From Scytonema hofmannii PCC 7110 (GTDB lineage Bacteria > Cyanobacteriota > Cyanobacteriia > Cyanobacteriales > Nostocaceae), in contig NZ_KQ976354.1 in assembly GCF_000346485.2 (NCBI RefSeq), positions 5,812,824-5,876,823 of the forward strand: a DNA stretch of 64,000 nt, read 5' to 3'. The translations under genes were made by a program, and so were the position numbers. The notes below the pieces were generated by a model. It did no database searches and was not told where the DNA came from. It saw only the letters and a program-made list of their open reading frames with translations. This document shows, piece by piece, positions 62,816 through 64,000 of the stretch. The stretch's first letter is position 1, and every line of letters starts with the position of its first letter.

Positions 62816-63262
62816 ATGCCACTTGTTTTAACTAGCAGTATGGAAACCGAGTTTCAAGGTTTATTGCTTGAAGATTTACAAACCATTGCGCCGGAGGAAT
62901 ACGCGCAGAGAGTCAAACGTCCTGGTATCGTGGATTGTTGGGAATATGAAGAATACAAACAAGCGGTTGAGGAGACGGGTAAGAAGAAGTTGATTATGGC
63001 AGGGTTAACCAATGACGTTTGCATCGTATATCCAGCAATCAGTGCCGTTGAAGATGGGTACGAAGTTCAAGTTGTAGTTGACGCAGGTGGATCGCCGACG
63101 ACGCTTGCCGATGAAACTGCTTTGCGGAGAATGTCGAGTCATGGTGTCACTCTCACTACAACAAATCAAGTTATGGCAGAGCTAGCAGTATCGTGGTCAC
63201 ATGATTTTGGGAAAACGATCCAGACAATTATGTACCAAGAAATTCTTTCAAAATTGATATGA
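62816..63262 (+). pseudogene. Isochorismatase-like hydrolase lacking its N-terminus
   Basis: The family usually has about 200 residues; here only about 148 remain, starting PLVLTSSMETEFQGLLL. The catalytic Asp of the missing first strand is absent, while the catalytic Cys (GLTNDVCIVYP) and AGGSPTTLADE remain. ATG 62816 is used only if the fragment is expressed. The end is close to normal. Confidence 0.75.
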
Positions 63263-63344
63263 TATCGATTCTATAGCGATTTACCAGAAGAAAGGCAGAG
63301 GACTGATGGCAGATGGCAGAGGGGGTTGAAAGTAAAAAAGGTAA

Positions 63345-63659
63345 CAATATAAATCCTCTGCACTCTGCCAAGTAGATTCAACAAATTCTGTTTCCATCCG
63401 ATGTTTGGGTACTAATGGAGGTAATTTCAGGTACTTAAACGGTAAAACAGGAAATGGTTTTGTTAACTTGGTTACAGATGATAAGTTGTCAGGTACTAGA
63501 TGGATTATGATTCCAAGAGGTAGTGGTTTCCAGTTTTTCTGTAATGGTGATGGTTCTGAGAATCTTACATGGTTAGATGGTATAACAGAACACTGCAAAG
63601 TGGGTCTAGCCAATAGTCGTGAACTTTCAGGGACTTTTTGGCACGTAGTGAGTCAATAA
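63345..63659 (+). pseudogene. C-terminal remnant of a beta-rich repeat protein
   Basis: One frame without ATG runs from a TAA at 63342-63344 to TAA 63657-63659: two similar units ending SGTRWIMI and SGTFWHVV, each with a preceding NGKTGNG or NGDGSEN. It looks like the end of a beta-trefoil (lectin-like) domain. I cannot name the family. Confidence 0.4.
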
Positions 63660-63680
63660 ACTCTAGACATCTCCAAGAAT

Positions 63681-64000
63681 TTATGAAGATTGAGTACTAA
63701 ATCTTGCTATTAATTCCTCTCTAGATAGTTGTATAAGTAAGAGTGTAAATTCTTTTACTGGTAAAGCTGATATTGCTGATACGAGAGTTATCAGTTCGCT
63801 ATCTAATGAGCCAAAGCGAACTTCAAGCATATTTTCAAGAATTTGTCGTCTTTCTTCAAGCTTAGCAATTTGTTTGATTGAAGGAAAAAACAAAACATCT
63901 GTTTCTTATACTTCTCCAGTAACAGGACGAGATGGGCTAACATCCCCGTAATAATTTAATAATTCTTCGAGATAATCTTTCGCAAATTGGTCATGAATTA
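63681..64000 (-). pseudogene. Rpn-family nuclease/transposase-like gene with stop and deletion (runs off window)
   Basis: On the minus strand from the right edge the frame gives IHDQFAKDYLEELLNYYGDV, like Rpn-family starts, then TAA at 63906-63908 after PVTGEV. The same frame goes on ETDVLFFPS and then KQIAKLEERRQILENMLEVR FGSLDSEL, the family's C-terminal end. The centre is missing, so it has at least a stop and a deletion. Confidence 0.7.

Noticed and set aside
63281-63613. 110-codon minus ORF opposite the beta-rich remnant
   Set aside because: It is a shadow of the plus-strand frame with the repeated SGT.W units and shows no protein-like pattern.

Overview
The window reads as a piece of a filamentous, probably heterocyst-forming (Nostocales-type) cyanobacterial chromosome. 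The reasons are the very frequent HIP1 octamer (GCGATCGC), three Uma2-type nuclease genes, the ScyD/ScyE-like and DUF3598-type genes, the huge Ser/Thr kinase-ATPase-histidine kinase, and many short dispersed palindromic repeats. No rRNA, tRNA, CRISPR array or prophage was seen.

Region 1 (1-17.8 kb) is accessory DNA with defence and conflict genes. A DUF4007 protein and a large P-loop ATPase form a minus-strand operon running off the left edge. A DNA phosphorothioation-associated putative methyltransferase with a duplicated outer domain lies on the opposite strand nearby. Around them are the Uma2 genes, a protease-like gene with a stop codon, an SDR/crotonase pair in which the crotonase is broken, a Roco (LRR-ROC-COR) GTPase ending in an EAD1-like domain, and a VapBC-type PIN pair.

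Region 2 (17.9-24.4 kb) holds a complete insertion sequence with a 5-bp target duplication, followed by a four-gene cluster of two unknown proteins, a DyP-type peroxidase and a catalase-like protein.

Region 3 (24.4-53.4 kb) is a heavily shuffled catabolic and stress-type cluster: cupins, FAD monooxygenase, ScyD/E-like propeller, GST, DsbA-like protein, several SnoaL/NTF2-fold proteins, NmrA-like protein, intradiol dioxygenase fragment, SDRs, MDR reductase and alpha/beta hydrolase. It also contains a giant kinase with its LuxR-type regulator. Three things occur twice: the giant kinase, the cupin, and the small-ORF/ileS unit. Many genes are fragments or chimeras joined at short homologies: TnpB with ileS, kinase with an IS630-type transposase, SDR with azoreductase, and dioxygenase with SDR.

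Region 4 (53.4-57.7 kb) is the most striking part. An apparently complete T-box tRNA-sensing leader precedes an IleRS2-type isoleucyl-tRNA synthetase whose HIGH signature reads G-V-H-H, the swapped form linked to mupirocin hyper-resistance. T-boxes are not something I know from cyanobacteria, so this looks like an acquired gene plus control element. Remnants of further copies lie at 25.2-25.6 kb and 32.1-32.5 kb. The gene carries in-frame copies of a hairpin repeat found at seven places in the window, apparently inserted into GCGATCGC sites. In two other genes a 28-nt variant of this repeat breaks the frame.

Region 5 (57.7-64 kb) looks more like ordinary chromosome: VOC protein, RaiA/HPF-cold-shock fusion, phosphoribosyltransferase, amine oxidase, recR (with no standard start codon), HIT protein, an N-truncated isochorismatase-like gene and an Rpn-family pseudogene at the right edge.
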